A stretch of DNA of 49,068 nt, from the NCBI GenBank assembly GCA_025360485.1, contig JANYCB010000116.1, positions 1-49,068 on the forward strand, in the 5' to 3' direction. Position numbers and translations under genes: made by a program. Shown piece after piece: positions 48,975 to 49,068 of this stretch; position 1 is the first letter of the stretch; every line of letters starts with the position of its first letter. The stretch comes from Methylotenera sp. Lineage in GTDB: Bacteria; Pseudomonadota; Gammaproteobacteria; Burkholderiales; Methylophilaceae. The notes below the pieces were generated by a model. That model worked only from the letters and a program-made list of their open reading frames with translations, was not told the DNA's origin and did not search any database.

Positions 48975-49051
48975 GGTGATGTAGCTCAGCTGGTTAGAGC
49001 ACAGGATTCATAATCCTGGGGTCGAGGGTTCAAGTCCCTCTTTCACCACCA
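48975..49051 (+). tRNA. tRNA-Met (CAT, elongator-like)
   Basis: GGTGATG-TA-GCTC...CAGGA-TTCATAA-TCCTG...GAGGG-TTCAAGT-CCCTC-TTTCACC-A-CCA; anticodon CAT. Confidence 0.92.
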
Positions 49052-49068
49052 CTAACAACGCCCCTTTC

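Noticed and set aside
1-49068. CRISPR arrays, IS elements, integrases or prophage genes
   Set aside because: None seen: no regularly spaced repeats, transposase or integrase motifs in the ORF translations or intergenic regions.

Overview
Chromosomal window whose gene content looks like a methylotrophic betaproteobacterium (Methylophilaceae-like; inferred from gene content, not verified). Bases 1-2.4 kb hold two complete PEP-CTERM proteins and one 5' gene fragment that runs off the left edge. From 2.6 to 27.2 kb, almost entirely on the minus strand, is a methanolan-type exopolysaccharide locus: EpsL, a TIGR03790 protein, EpsD/E/F/G, exosortase B, EpsI, Wzx- and Wzy-like proteins, GT2/GT4/GT26 glycosyltransferases, three methyltransferases and a glycoside-hydrolase-like protein. 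An EpsB-type glycosyl-1-phosphate transferase is divergent at 27.4 kb. From 28.9 kb the window is mainly housekeeping: rpoH, a dynamin-like GTPase, DUF971-ubiE-ubiJ-ubiB, mutM, a Gld-like ABC operon, a TPR protein, lolB, an alpha-carbonic anhydrase fusion, ispE, tRNA-Gln, prs, rplY, pth, ychF and tRNA-Met. Most notable observations: (i) a single in-frame TGA splits what reads as one bimodular glycosyltransferase; (ii) a 22-nt element lies upstream of all three left-end secreted/PEP-CTERM genes and lacks sigma-54 spacing; (iii) rpoH sits behind a near-perfect CIRCE operator and has no ATG/GTG/TTG/CTG at its homology-predicted start, only AUC/AUA; (iv) the glycoside-hydrolase-like protein carries a phage-fibre-like insert; (v) EpsG has degenerate Walker motifs; (vi) an adhesin-E-like domain is fused to an alpha-carbonic anhydrase. 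No CRISPR array or mobile element was recognised. Family assignments come from reading the translations; no database search was run.
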